From the NCBI GenBank assembly GCA_036897625.1, contig JAYMTA010001192.1, forward strand, positions 1-21,273: 21,273 nt of DNA, given 5' to 3'. The position numbers and the translations under genes were made by a program. The notes below the pieces were generated by a model. It did no database searches and had not been told where the DNA came from. It saw nothing but the letters and a program-made list of their open reading frames with translations. The stretch comes from Pelargonium cotyledonis (lineage: Eukaryota; Streptophyta; Magnoliopsida; Geraniales; Geraniaceae). Shown here piece by piece: positions 10,600-20,972 of this stretch (position 1 is its first letter; the number at the start of each line of letters is the position of its first letter).

Positions 10600-11500
10600 G
10601 CATCTATTTTCTTTTGTTGCTTTTTTTCCTAGAAAGATAGTAAATAGTACTTCTTCCTCGGGTAGTGAAATTTGAATGAATTAAGTAATGTATGACTAAT
10701 TTAATAGTTTTGAGTTATCAATTCTTAGATACTTGGTATCATATGAGTCGCACTATTGATGACTGGTTGAAAGTATTACTAGCTCGAATGGAGCCAATCT
10801 TGCTCGGTAGGGCGTTTTATATTGGTTGTGGGTTGTGGAAATATTGAAATAATGGGGTGTGGAACGACAAGTGGGGAAGCAGATGAAGTATTTCGATTGG
10901 CACCGACGATGAACGCAGCGTGGGGACATTCCCGTTCTTCTAGATATATGGTGATGGAATGTTTTCTAATTGAGATAGATGGGATCCGTCGGATCAAGGG
11001 TGATTGATAATTAATACGAATGAAGATGTTTTCGTCAGGAAAGATTGTTCGTGGCATTGATGCAATGAGTCAATGACTATTTCTGAAGCTCTTAATTGGG
11101 TTCCAAAAGTGGGTGGTCGTATGTAATTCTAGAACCCAAAGCATAATGAATAATTGGGTTGAAGGCACTGAAATTCTCCTATAACATGTAGAACACGAAC
11201 AACTAATAATAATTGCTCTTGGATCTTAAGACACCACGTGATAGACTCTACCAACCACCATTCGCCACCACTGGGTTTGCCATATGATTCACCAACAAAC
11301 TCAATGCCTGATCTAAAGGCTTCAGCTGGACCACCAACTTTTTAAGCCACATATATTTTGTTGCCCTTTGCACACACCAATAAAAAAAATCATCGCGAAT
11401 CTATGTCGTTGTTACTTTTAAACCACTAACTTGTTATTATAGCAAAAACTTGTTGTTTTGGCAAGAGAGAACACAATTTGTTATCTGCAAACTTAAGAGA
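10600..11500. other. Intergenic region between NAXD and eIF4G
   Basis: Most of this is AT-rich spacer. From about 10780 to 11060 the sequence is less AT-rich and open in both directions (61 codons at 10822-11007 on +, 92 codons at 10779-11057 on -). Neither product is a family I recognise, and there are no clear flanking splice sites. It may be a relic exon or a repeat fragment, but I do not call a gene. A CACGTG palindrome is at 11235-11240. Confidence 0.5.
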
Positions 11501-11510
11501 CGGTCGCCAC

Positions 11511-11518
11511 TATAAAAA
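11511..11518 (+). promoter_or_regulatory. Possible TATA box of eIF4G
   Basis: TATAAAAA is the best TATA-like match upstream of eIF4G. It lies about 250 bases before the telo-box, which usually sits close to the start site, so it may be too distant. The match is from sequence only. Confidence 0.25.
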
Positions 11519-11762
11519 TTAAGAGCAATTGTAATCGTACAAAAGTCCTAGCCGACTCTCAAAACGACATTTGGTAACTTTTGCGTCTAATCCAAAACTC
11601 CATCTCACTCGACGCAATAGGAATTAAACACATGAACTCCCATTGAAAGATAGGTGCATTCACCATCGTGTCGTCTCCTAAAAAACATATCGTTTGTTCC
11701 ATTTCTCTCTTCCTTCTCCTCCACTTTCTCACTAACAAAATGTTACAATGACAACCCAATAA

Positions 11763-11771
11763 AAACCCTAA
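11763..11771 (+). promoter_or_regulatory. Telo-box (AAACCCTAA) of the eIF4G leader
   Basis: AAACCCTAA is followed directly by a pyrimidine tract (ttttcctttctttctgc). Telo-boxes near the start site are a known feature of plant genes for ribosomal proteins and translation factors. The pairing here fits a promoter or 5'UTR driving growth-linked expression of eIF4G. Confidence 0.6.
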
Positions 11772-11798
11772 TTTTCCTTTCTTTCTGCACTCTCACAG

Positions 11799-11942
11799 GT
11801 CATTCACTCTCCCCAATTTCCAAACCATACCGCTCATAATATGAAGTTTGTTTTCATTTTGATGCGTTTTGTTTGACATTGATTCACCTGGAATGAGAAT
11901 GGATTGTTTTTGACATTTGTTCTTGATTTGCTCTTAATGCAG
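11799..11942 (+). other. Possible 5'UTR intron of eIF4G
   Basis: A potential donor cacag|gtcatt (11798/11799) and a good acceptor, ctcttaatgcag ending at 11942, enclose a T-rich 144-base segment. The acceptor is convincing and the donor weak, so the 5' border is uncertain. The leader exon would continue at 11943 up to the ATG at 11986. Confidence 0.35.
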
Positions 11943-11985
11943 GCATCAACGAAGGCTTAATTGGAGGGATTAAGGTTTGGGATAT

Positions 11986-14900
11986 ATGTCCTTCAATCAA
12001 TCCAGGTCCTCCGATAAGAGCGATTCACAGTACCGCAAATCAGGCCGATCCGCCAGCTTCAATCAGCAGCGAACACCCTCGGGATCCTCCGGAAGAGGCG
12101 GCGGCGGCGGCGAGCCCGCTCCTTCACCGTCGATCGCTCCTACTCGGAGGTATTGGCTGGGGTTTCGTGTTTATGCTGTTTTAGGAAAATGTTTATGGGT
12201 TGCCAAACTAGGGTTTTTAGTTTTGAGACTCGTGTTTTTCCATTTTAGTTAGTTTTTGTTACTCTCTGACATTTTTGTGTGTTTTGCGTGCTTCTGTATG
12301 TGTAGTTTCAAGAAGTTTAATAATAATGCACATGGAGGTCAAAGGACTGTCAATTCTCCGCAGTCCAGCAATCCAAGTGTCCAGAATGGGGGTCGTGCGC
12401 CACCTCAATTGCATGGTAAGAGTATTCTAATTGACTCTTCTTATTTTGAAAATTGTGCTGTTTTTGCTTTGTAAATTGTGTTGATTGGTGCACCACACTG
12501 TGATAGTTGAGTAAAGGGTTTTGGTTAAACTAATTTATCTTGGCTGTTTCTTTGTTACCGCATTAATAGGACCATCTGATGTGCCCGTTACAAGCATTGG
12601 TGCGAAGCAACCTGAATCAGCAACTCAGAGAAGCAACAGAGCTGTTCCAAAGGCCCCAACTTCTCAACATGCCTCCATGAGTTCCGACACAACAGCGTCT
12701 ACAACCCCATATAAAGGTATGCTTTTTCTCACACTATACATTTATGTTGTGGTCATTTTTCTATTTTATAAGCTTGAAAAGTGGTATCAAATTTTTGATC
12801 TCCTGGATAATGCATCACCAGCATAAATTTCATTTGACTATTGCATCCTAGTGCTGTGCATTAACTAATTATGAGTTTTTCATGGTTTAGCTACAGGAGG
12901 TGCTTCCAAAGCATTCCCTTTTCAGTTTGGGTCTATAAGTCCGGGGTTTATGAATGGCATGCAGGTTTAATTTTTATGTTTAGTTGCATTTTGCTTTAAT
13001 CCGATTCATAAGGTTTTGTCTTGAGAGCTGAAGGGCTGTGTTCTTTTTCCTTAATTTGTATGTAGATTCCAGCTCGAACCAGCTCAGCTCCCCCAAATTT
13101 GGTTGAGCAAAAACGTGACCAGGTATGCAGGTTTCATTTCTCTATTGTCGAATATAATTGGGCTTTAGTAGTCGGTCCACATTTTAACTTAGCGACTTGT
13201 AATTCTGAAACCCTACTTGTACACATCACATGTATATTTTTATAAGTTTTAACTGTAAGTAGTACTAACACAGACATTGAAGTAATATCTGGATTGGATT
13301 TCAGTCAACACAGTTTCCGGACACGGTGTTTGCAGATAGTGTGCCAACCAAGGTTGTCAAAGGGGCTAAAGCATACTTGAGGTGATACAGCTCCCGTATT
13401 GCTCAAGGCACTAGACGCAAAAATAGCGCTTACCTGAGTGAAATAAGTTGCAATTTTATAAAATATACTAAATATTAGAACCTAAAAATGCTAGTGGGCG
13501 GGGCTGGTGAGTAAGAAAGTTGATTAAAAAACACATTTAATAGTAAAGTTTCCTCTTAACCAAGGGGTCCTGTCATTTTCCTTTTAATTGAGCTGCTTAT
13601 ATTGACATGGTAACAGTGGTGTTTTCGTAGCTATTCTGGCAAATTTTACTCTGGTTGATGAGATTTGTTTGGTATCTGATCAACAAAATATGTTTGGCAA
13701 TTTGCAATATTGAAATGAAAGTAATTCACTTCTCTTTTGTTATTTATCTCTCAAACTTTTTAGTCTTGATTTTCATGCTTAATAGTGGTACTTGTGTTTG
13801 ACTTTTTTCTTTCTCATAATGATTTGAGCATAATTACACACACACACACTATATCATAAATGTATTGGCTGTTGTTATGACAGTTTGAGTCGGTTGGTGC
13901 ATCCTAACATATTACCCCTTTGGTTCACGATCTTAAATTTGTAACCTGAGTTTATGTAACGTTGGCCTTGAATGGTTTGGTACAGTTTTGTGTTTGAGAA
14001 TCTCATTCTTTTTAACTGAAGAGTTGTATTTCTGAACTTTCAGGCAAACCATGATACTCTTAGGTCTGCAACGATTTTGCGAGTTCCTTCTACTCCTAAG
14101 CAACAGGCACCAAGTAAGGAAGCAGCAACTGTTGATCAATCAAATGCCCGAGAACCTAATCCATTGCCAAAGGCTAAGAAGGAAACTCAGATCTCATCTG
14201 GATCCTCGTCAAGCCAAACTCAGAAACCTACTATTCATCCCATGACTGGGATTTCAATGCCAATGCCATTTCACCAGCCGCAGGTGCAATATGGTGCTCC
14301 TAACCCTCAGATTCAGTCACAAGGCATGCCAACGACTTCACTTCAAATGCCTATGGCTATGCCTTTACCAATGGGTAACGCTCCCCAGGTTCAGCAGCAG
14401 GTATTTGTTCCAGGTCTCCAACCCCATTTAATGCAGGCTCAAGGAATCATGCGTCAGGGACTGGGCTTGGGTTTCACAACTCAAATGGGTCCTCAGCTTG
14501 CCCCTCAGCTAGGAAACTTGGGAATAGGTATGTCTCCACAGTATCAGCAAGGAGGAAAATTTGTGGGTCAACGTAAAACTCCTGTTAAGATTACACATCC
14601 GGAGACTCATGAAGAGTTGAGGCTTGATAAACGTACAGAGACATATTCAGATGGTGGATCATCAGCTTCAAAGTCACTTCCAAATGGGCCTCAATCACAG
14701 CCTATTCCATCATTTACACCTTCCCACTCTATGAACTACTATCCCAATTCGTACAATGCAGGTTCTATGTTCTTTGCACCTCCAAGTTCTCATCCTACAA
14801 CCAGCAGTCAGATCACACCCAATTCTCAGGCACCTAGGTATCGCTATCCCGGTAACCAGGGTCCACATGTGTCTTTCGTTAATGCACCAGGTTTGAATCC

Positions 14901-17900
14901 TGTTACCCACAACAAGATAGGGGTCTCTGTGCTTGGTGTCCCAGAACCGCCCAACTTGGAACACCCCTGTGATGTTCATAACACAATCTCCTCCGCATCT
15001 TCAGTACAGTTGAATCTTAAACCAGCTGGTGGCTCTGTTCGCGAAAAAGTTGCAGAGTCATTGCCATCAAGTCTCTCAGCTGCTGTTGAAAAGGGTGAAC
15101 CCCCTATATCATCAAGGCCATTTGAGGAATCTAGCTCCTCTCTTCCTCAGAGTGATTCGGAGGTTAGTCTTGAAATCTCTTTGCAACAACCAAAATCTGG
15201 TGGTCAATCATTGCCATCCAGGTTGTTGCCAGTTGCAACCGAACAACCAGTTTCTGCCAAATCTTTGGTCTCCGGTCCAGGGCCCCTTTCCTCAGTCTGT
15301 ACGGAGAGCTTAATATCCAATACTGAAGGTAGAAGTGGGGAAGCTCTTAGTAGATCCAACTCTATTAAAGATCAGCAGAGGATGCCAGGCAAGAAATCAA
15401 ATAACCAATCTCAGCATCAGGTGCGTTTATGTTTCCGTGATCAGGTGATATTACTTTAATTTGGTTATATGTGGTGTTTTTTTTTTAATGAATCTGTCTG
15501 TATTTACAGATTGTTGGGGAATCAACCTCTACAACAAGTTTGACTTCCCGGGCTTTAGAACAAGGTTTCTCTTCTAACAGTGAAGTTTCTAATTCATCAG
15601 AAGCTAAAACAACTCTCAATCTCTCTGCGGCTAGTGGAGGTGTGTTGAAATCATGCAGTGGATCACTTTCAAGCTCTAGTTCCGCCTCTCCTATTGCTTC
15701 TGAATCAAAAGTTGGCATTGGAGAAGGCTCTACCAGTGTCCCTTACAAAATTTCTTGTGCTGACAATCAGCTGAAGCCCGATTCTGTAGAAGCAGAAGAG
15801 CCAGGGAATGTAAAATCATGTGAAGGGGGTGAAGATGGTGCTACAACTTATTCAGTTTCTCCACAATCTACGTTTTCAGAAATTATTAAACAGGCAGAAG
15901 AAGCTGTATTGAAGGCAACAACTTTAAGCAATGATGTTAGACCCCCAGGAACGGCACAGAGGGGGCTGGATGAGCCTTTGTGTTCTTGCACAGATATTGG
16001 CAAGACAACTGGTAATTTAGACACATTGTTATTTGATTCTTCTGATGCGAAAACTCTTCATTCTGGTGCTGCTTTGCATACACGTTCTCATGAAGACAAG
16101 ACTGCAAGCACAGGTAATAACATCAGTATTATTGGACCCACTTCTGATAGATTTACAGTATCAGAGCAGCAGTCTACTCCTCTTACATCTTTGGTTGTTT
16201 CTGAAGCAACCTTGAAAGACGAAGGGAAAAGTGTAGAGACCATTAGTGGAGGTAAGATATCTCTTCTAGTATCAGGTTCCGAGGATAAACCCACTGTAGA
16301 GCTTCAAAGGACAACTAGTACAACTGGAAAAAGTAAGAAGAAAAGAAAAGAACTTCTTCAGAAGGCAGATGCTGCGGGAACTACTGCGGATCTCTATATG
16401 GCATATAAGGGTCATGAGGAAAAGAATGAAAAAACCGCATCTTTAGAATGTACATCTAATAAGCAAAATTTACAGCAGACAGCCGCGGACGTTCTTCGAG
16501 AAGATAATTTTACTAGTGAAAAAAGTGAGCATAGTAAAGCTGAGCTAGACAATTGGGAAGACGCAGCAGACATCTCTACCCCAAAAATTTCAGATAATAA
16601 GGAACATATTCATGGAAGATTGGGATTGCAAGATTATCATAGTGATATACTTAAGAAGTATTCCAGGGATTTCCTCCTGAAATTCGCAGAGCAATGTACT
16701 GAATTTCCAGATGGTTTTGAAGTTACTTCGGATATATCAGATTTGTTGATCAGTGCAAATGTCAATATCTCTACTCCAGGAAGAATTATAGATAGGCCCG
16801 GTGCAGGACCTCGGCCAGATCGCCGTGGGAGTGGAATTGTTGATGATGACAGATGGAATAAAGTACCCGTATCTTTTGGTCCAGGACGTATGGATATTAG
16901 TCACAGAGGAAATGTGGGGTTTCGACCCAATCAAGGGGGCAATTATGGTGTTCTTAGAAATCCACGTGGCCAAGCACCTCATCAATATGCTGGAGATATT
17001 TTAACTGGTCCAATGCAATCCCTGGGTTCACAGGGAGGAATGCTAAGGAATAGCCCTGATGCTGACCGGTGGCAACGTGCTGCTAATTTTCAGCATAAGG
17101 ATCTAATCCCTTCTCCTCAAACTCCATTACGGATGATGCACAAAGCTGAGAGAAAATATGAAGTGGGTAAAATATCAGATGAGGAAGAGGCCAAACAGCG
17201 ACGATTGAAAGCTATTTTAAATAAGCTAACTCCTCAGAATTTTGAAAAACTAGTTGAGCAAGTAAAAGCAGTTAATATTGACAATGCTGGGACTCTTACT
17301 GGTGTTATCTCACAGATTTTTGACAAAGCCTTGATGGAGCCTACTTTCTGTGAAATGTATGCCAATTTCTGCCATCATCTTGCTGGGGAACTGCCTTATT
17401 TTAGTGACGACAACGAAAAAATTACTTTCAAGAGATTGCTTCTGAACAAGTGCCAGGAGGAATTTGAGAGAGGGGAAAGAGAGCAAGAAGAAGCTGATAA
17501 AGCTGATGAGGAGGGTGAGGCTAAACTGTCTGAAGGGGCAAGAGAAGAAAAGAGAGTTAAGGCAAGAAGACGGATGTTGGGGAATATTAGATTAATTGGG
17601 GAACTGTACAAAAAGAGAATGTTGACGGACAGAATTATGCATGAATGCATAACAAAGCTGTTGGGTCAGAATCAGAATCCTGACGAGGAAGATATTGAAG
17701 CATTGTGCAAATTAATGAGCACAATTGGCGAAATGATTGATCATCCCAAAGCGAAGGAGCGCATGGATGCATATTTTGATATGATGTCAAACTTGTCAAA
17801 TAATATGAAAATTTCTTCAAGGGTTAGGTTCATGTTGAAAGATTCAATTGATCTCAGAAAGAACAAATGGCAGCAAAGGAGGAAAGTTGAAGGGCCAAAA

Positions 17901-18056
17901 AAGATTGAGGAAGTACACAGAGATGCAGCCCAAGAACGACAGGCACAAACTAGTAGGTTGGCCCGAGGTTCAGTTATCAATAATTCTGCTAGAAGGAGTG
18001 CACCAATGGATTTTGGTCCAAGAGGATCAACCGCATTTTCTTCCCCAAGTTCCTAG
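11986..18056 (+). CDS. EIF4G: Eukaryotic translation initiation factor 4G (eIF4G), open part ending at an early TAG
   Basis: eIF4G is the scaffold of the cap-binding complex eIF4F. It holds eIF4E, eIF4A, eIF3 and poly(A)-binding protein and acts in the cytoplasm. Exons: 11986-12149, 12306-12415, 12570-12716, 12891-12964, 13066-13122, 14044-15420, 15510 onward. The ATG 11986 gives MSFNQSRSSDKSDSQYRKSG, the usual plant N-terminus. Next come the conserved FPFQFGSISPGFMNGMQ block, a long Ser/Gln/Pro-rich disordered region, KKKRKELLQKADAAGTTADL (about residue 916), NWEDAADISTPK, and the eIF4E-binding YxxxxLphi motif YSRDFLL at Tyr1027 (16659). The MIF4G domain spans about 1205-1435 (LKAILNKLTPQNFEKL to DLRKNKWQQRR) with an acidic insert rich in EE. 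The frame ends at TAG 18054, giving 1491 residues, but family members continue about 360 residues further to an MA3 domain. Identity is certain; whether this truncated form is the real product is not. Confidence 0.9.
13123..14043 (+). other. Long eIF4G intron with repeat-like sequence
   Basis: This 921-base GT-AG intron lies between NLVEQKRDQ and ANHDTLRS. At about 13340-13450 it contains aaggttgtcaaaggggctaaagc, then ctcaaggcactagacgc and tagcgcttacctgag. This resembles a degenerate plant dispersed repeat with 'caaggcgct' motifs. A short (ac)n microsatellite is near 13836-13848. No extra exon is recognised. Confidence 0.5.
17913..18056 (+). other. Cryptic in-frame intron that would remove the early TAG
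   Basis: The TAG at 18054-18056 is also the last three bases of a good acceptor: the tract cattttcttccccaagttcctag. Phase-0 GT dinucleotides at 17973 (tca|gttatc) and 17913 (gaa|gtacac) could act as donors. Removal would be 84 or 144 bases, a multiple of three either way, and would take the stop with it. Both donors are weak. The segment is ordinary coding sequence in the family, so this would be newly gained splicing. It is a hypothesis only. Confidence 0.15.
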
Positions 18057-20312
18057 ATGGGAGGTTTCCGTGGAATGCCCACTCAAGCTCGTGTGTCTGG
18101 TGCTCAAGATGTTCGTTCAGATGATAGACAGTCTTATGAGGCAAGGATCTTATCAGTTCCTTTGCCACACAGACCTATTGGTGATGTAACTATTACTTTG
18201 GGTCCCCAAGGTGGTCTTGCTAGAGGAATGTCTATCAGAGGGCAGCCATTGATGTCAAGTGGTCCCTTATCTGATATTTCTTCCAGCACTGGAGATTCAA
18301 GAAGGATGGGACCTGGTTTAAATGGTTACAGTCCTGCACCAGAGCGGACATCTTACAACTCAAGGGAAGATCTCATTCTAAGATGTGCTCCAGATAGGCT
18401 TGCAGGCCCTGCTGCTTATGACCAAGCAGGTTCTCAAGAACGAAATGTGAGTTATGATAATAAGGACACAAGGACTCCAGATCTGAGTTTTGAAAAATCT
18501 GCTCCAACAGTCCCACGGACAAGGCAGGTACAAACTTTGGCTCAAGATGTGTCTTCAGAGAAGGTGTGGCCTGAAGACCGCCTGCGAGACATGTCCATGG
18601 CAGCAATCAAGGAATTCTATAGGTATCATCTTGTCTTATGCAGCATATTAATGTTAATTTGTCCTACGATATTTGTGTGGATTCTTATCCTCTATTATAG
18701 AATTGAGCATGTCCATTGTGTGCTCACATCTAATTCATGAACATTTGTTTAATGTGGAGTATTGGAGTGTGGCTTTAGTTTAGAATGTCATCAATTCATA
18801 TTATTAAGAATAGTCCTAAGCATGTTCTGTTCTTTGAATCGTCAAGGAAGATAGTGGCAAATAGTTATTTGTGGTTTTAGAATGGAGAATTCTGTGTTAA
18901 ATAATTTGATTAAGTTTTCTTGCTATCATGTTACAAGTGAGAACCCTCTTCTCGCTAAATGAAGATGTCAGTCTGCTTATGACTGCTATTTATTTTTATT
19001 TGATTAGTGCCGTAATTAACGGAAACATTGGATGAATAAGGAGAGCTGAGTCTGCAAAAAATGAGTCTTTTTAGAAAAACCAAGCTACTTCTAACTCTCT
19101 ATTAGTATCGCAAAGAGGGTCCTGGCTTTTGTGGATTTTACTCACATAATATACTGGATTATTGGATCTGATTGTATGCTTATTCCCAATCAAGGTTTTT
19201 TACAGAGAAGTTATTACTCTCAAATTACCGGAGACATTTTACAACTCAGCGCTATTGATTGTTTCCTTTGTGATGTTTCCTCGTGAACTATAGCAGTAAC
19301 TTTTCAAATAGTTTAGCTGTCACAAATTGGGATTTCAGGTGTCTATGAGCTGTTAAAATAATGAGATCATATTCTTGTGAGTTTCCCGTGAAGTTCTACA
19401 GATGTTATAATGGGGAAAAGACTCGTTAGTGGCATTTCAACCAAAAGGAGTTAAGAGTAACATAGTGTTGAGTGTTGACTTTCTTCTTATGTAGACTATG
19501 GCATATAAGTTGCATATGTTGGGATATGACAATGCATTTTGCTTTAGTGAATTTACTCTGAAGATCCAATATTCTTTTATGTCCAAAGAATTTTGTAGAC
19601 TTATGTATATAAGCTCTAGATAGATATGTAGAGTTATGTCCAAAGTAAGACAAAACACTGACTATTTTTGTTCAAACTCATTTTGCAGTGCCAGAGATGA
19701 AAAAGAAGTTGCATTATGCATTAAGGATCTGAACTCCCCTAGCTTCCATCCTACGATGATATCTCTTTGGGTCACAGATTCCTTTGAGAGGGAAGGACAA
19801 GGAAAGGGATCTTTTGGCCAATCTTCTTGTCAATCTTTCAAAGTCGGGTGACTGCATCTTGAGTGAAGCGGAGCTCATCAAAGGGTAAAAATAAATTAGT
19901 AGATTTATAAAAATAATCTAGTATGTGATTTAATGTAATAAATAAATATTTGCTTGCTTGTGGTCATTTCACTAGGTTTGAGTCCGCTCTGTCTTCTTTG
20001 GAGGATGCTGTCAATGATGCCCCCAGAGCCCCAGAGTTTCTTGGTCGTGTCTTTGCCAAAGTTGTCATGGAAAATGTTGTATCCTTGAGAGAAGTCGGCA
20101 AGTTGATACATGAAGGTGGAGAGGAACCAGGAAGTCTTTTGGAAGTTGGGCTTGTAGAGGATGTTCTTGGTAGCACTCTTGAGATGATCAATTCAGAAAA
20201 AGGAGAAAGTGTGTTGAATGATTTATGTAAATGCTCTAATTTGTGTCTAGAGACATTCAAGCCTCCAGATCTTAACAGATCGGGAAAATTAGATAAATTT
20301 ATTAGGGGATAG
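18057..20312 (+). pseudogene. EIF4G: eIF4G C-terminal part (MA3 domain), beyond the early stop and carrying a frameshift
   Basis: After the TAG the same frame stays open to 18622 and matches plant eIF4G (MGGFRGMPTQAR, RQSYEARILSVPLPHRPIG, LGPQGGLARGMS, SSEKVWPEDRLRDMSMAAIK). Exons continue at 19689-19884 and 19976-20312 with good GT-AG borders. The MA3 domain, a second eIF4A-binding module, starts at SMAAIKEFYSARDEKEVALC. At 19790-19792 a GGG where family sequence needs GG moves the frame by +1, and translation would stop at 19849-19851. The third frame afterwards restores family sequence (KDKERDLLANLLVNLSKSGD) and runs to TAG 20310. All exons sum to 5575 bases, one more than a multiple of three. 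Conservation is otherwise high, so any decay is recent, or the two changes are sequence errors. Confidence 0.75.
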
Positions 20313-20972
20313 TGATAATGCTCATTTTAACTTGTTAGTTAGGAGAAATTAGTTAGGAGAAATCCTTGTCTAGTCCTTTTTAGGCATTTCTGTGGGCAGG
20401 TGAATGAGCGAGCGAGCGGGGGTGATATATCCTTCCTCGTGTCTTACGTTGTGATTGCGATTATGGAAAGCTACAATAGAGCATGACAAGTTTTACCTTC
20501 TCTATTGTGTCATAAATCTATGTGTTAAATTTGGTGAGAAGGCGATGAGTTTCCACGTTACCAATAGCATTTGTAGGGCTTCTCATTTTCTGACTTTATT
20601 ATATGTTGAACTTGGTTTCTAAGGCTTCTAATTTTCTGACTTTATTATATGTTGAACTTGGTGAGAAGAGTTTCCACTTTCCACGTTCTCAATAGCAATT
20701 CTAGGGCTTCTCATTTTCTGACTTTATTTCTCATAGATCATATATTGCAACTGATAATCTTATAGGTAGCATTCAGGTTTATATACTCTATGCTACTAGC
20801 TTCAAGTAATTGAAAGTCCAAAATATTCTATTTTTTTTTGTTTTTTGTTTGTAGATTTCAATTCTCATTTCAATTTTCTATTGATTTTTTCTTCTCATTC
20901 CTTTGGGCAGCAGATTTTCCTAAGAATTTGTCAAATAAATTTTTTTATAGGTGATTCTACCCAAAAAATTAT
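20313..20972. other. eIF4G 3' region and AT-rich spacer
   Basis: The expected eIF4G 3'UTR occupies the first few hundred bases. It includes a small duplication ttagttaggagaaat near 20334-20359 and a run gagcgagcgagcggg at 20406-20420. A compound repeat at 20518-20728 is listed separately. No gene is seen, and no clear poly(A) signal was picked out. Confidence 0.5.
20518..20728 (+). repeat. Compound direct repeat downstream of eIF4G
   Basis: The 40-base unit B, ggcttctcattttctgactt and onward to gaacttggt, is at 20577-20616 and again at 20623-20662 with one mismatch. A third, shortened copy is at 20705-20728. A second unit A (ggtgagaag..gtttccac..caatagca..taggg) lies at 20533-20576 and 20660-20705 with small indels. 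The order is A-B-B-A-B, giving two long copies (about 20518-20600 and 20646-20728) with an extra B between them. It may form part of the eIF4G 3'UTR. Confidence 0.8.

Noticed and set aside
13836-13848. (ac)n run as a functional element
   Set aside because: It is a short microsatellite in an intron with no further support.
14710-14979. Minus-strand open frame of 89 codons in the eIF4G Gln/Pro-rich exon
   Set aside because: It lies wholly inside a coding exon in another frame, with low-complexity sequence and no domain.
17396-17650. Minus-strand open frame opposite eIF4G MIF4G
   Set aside because: It is the antisense shadow of a strongly conserved coding exon and shows no family of its own.
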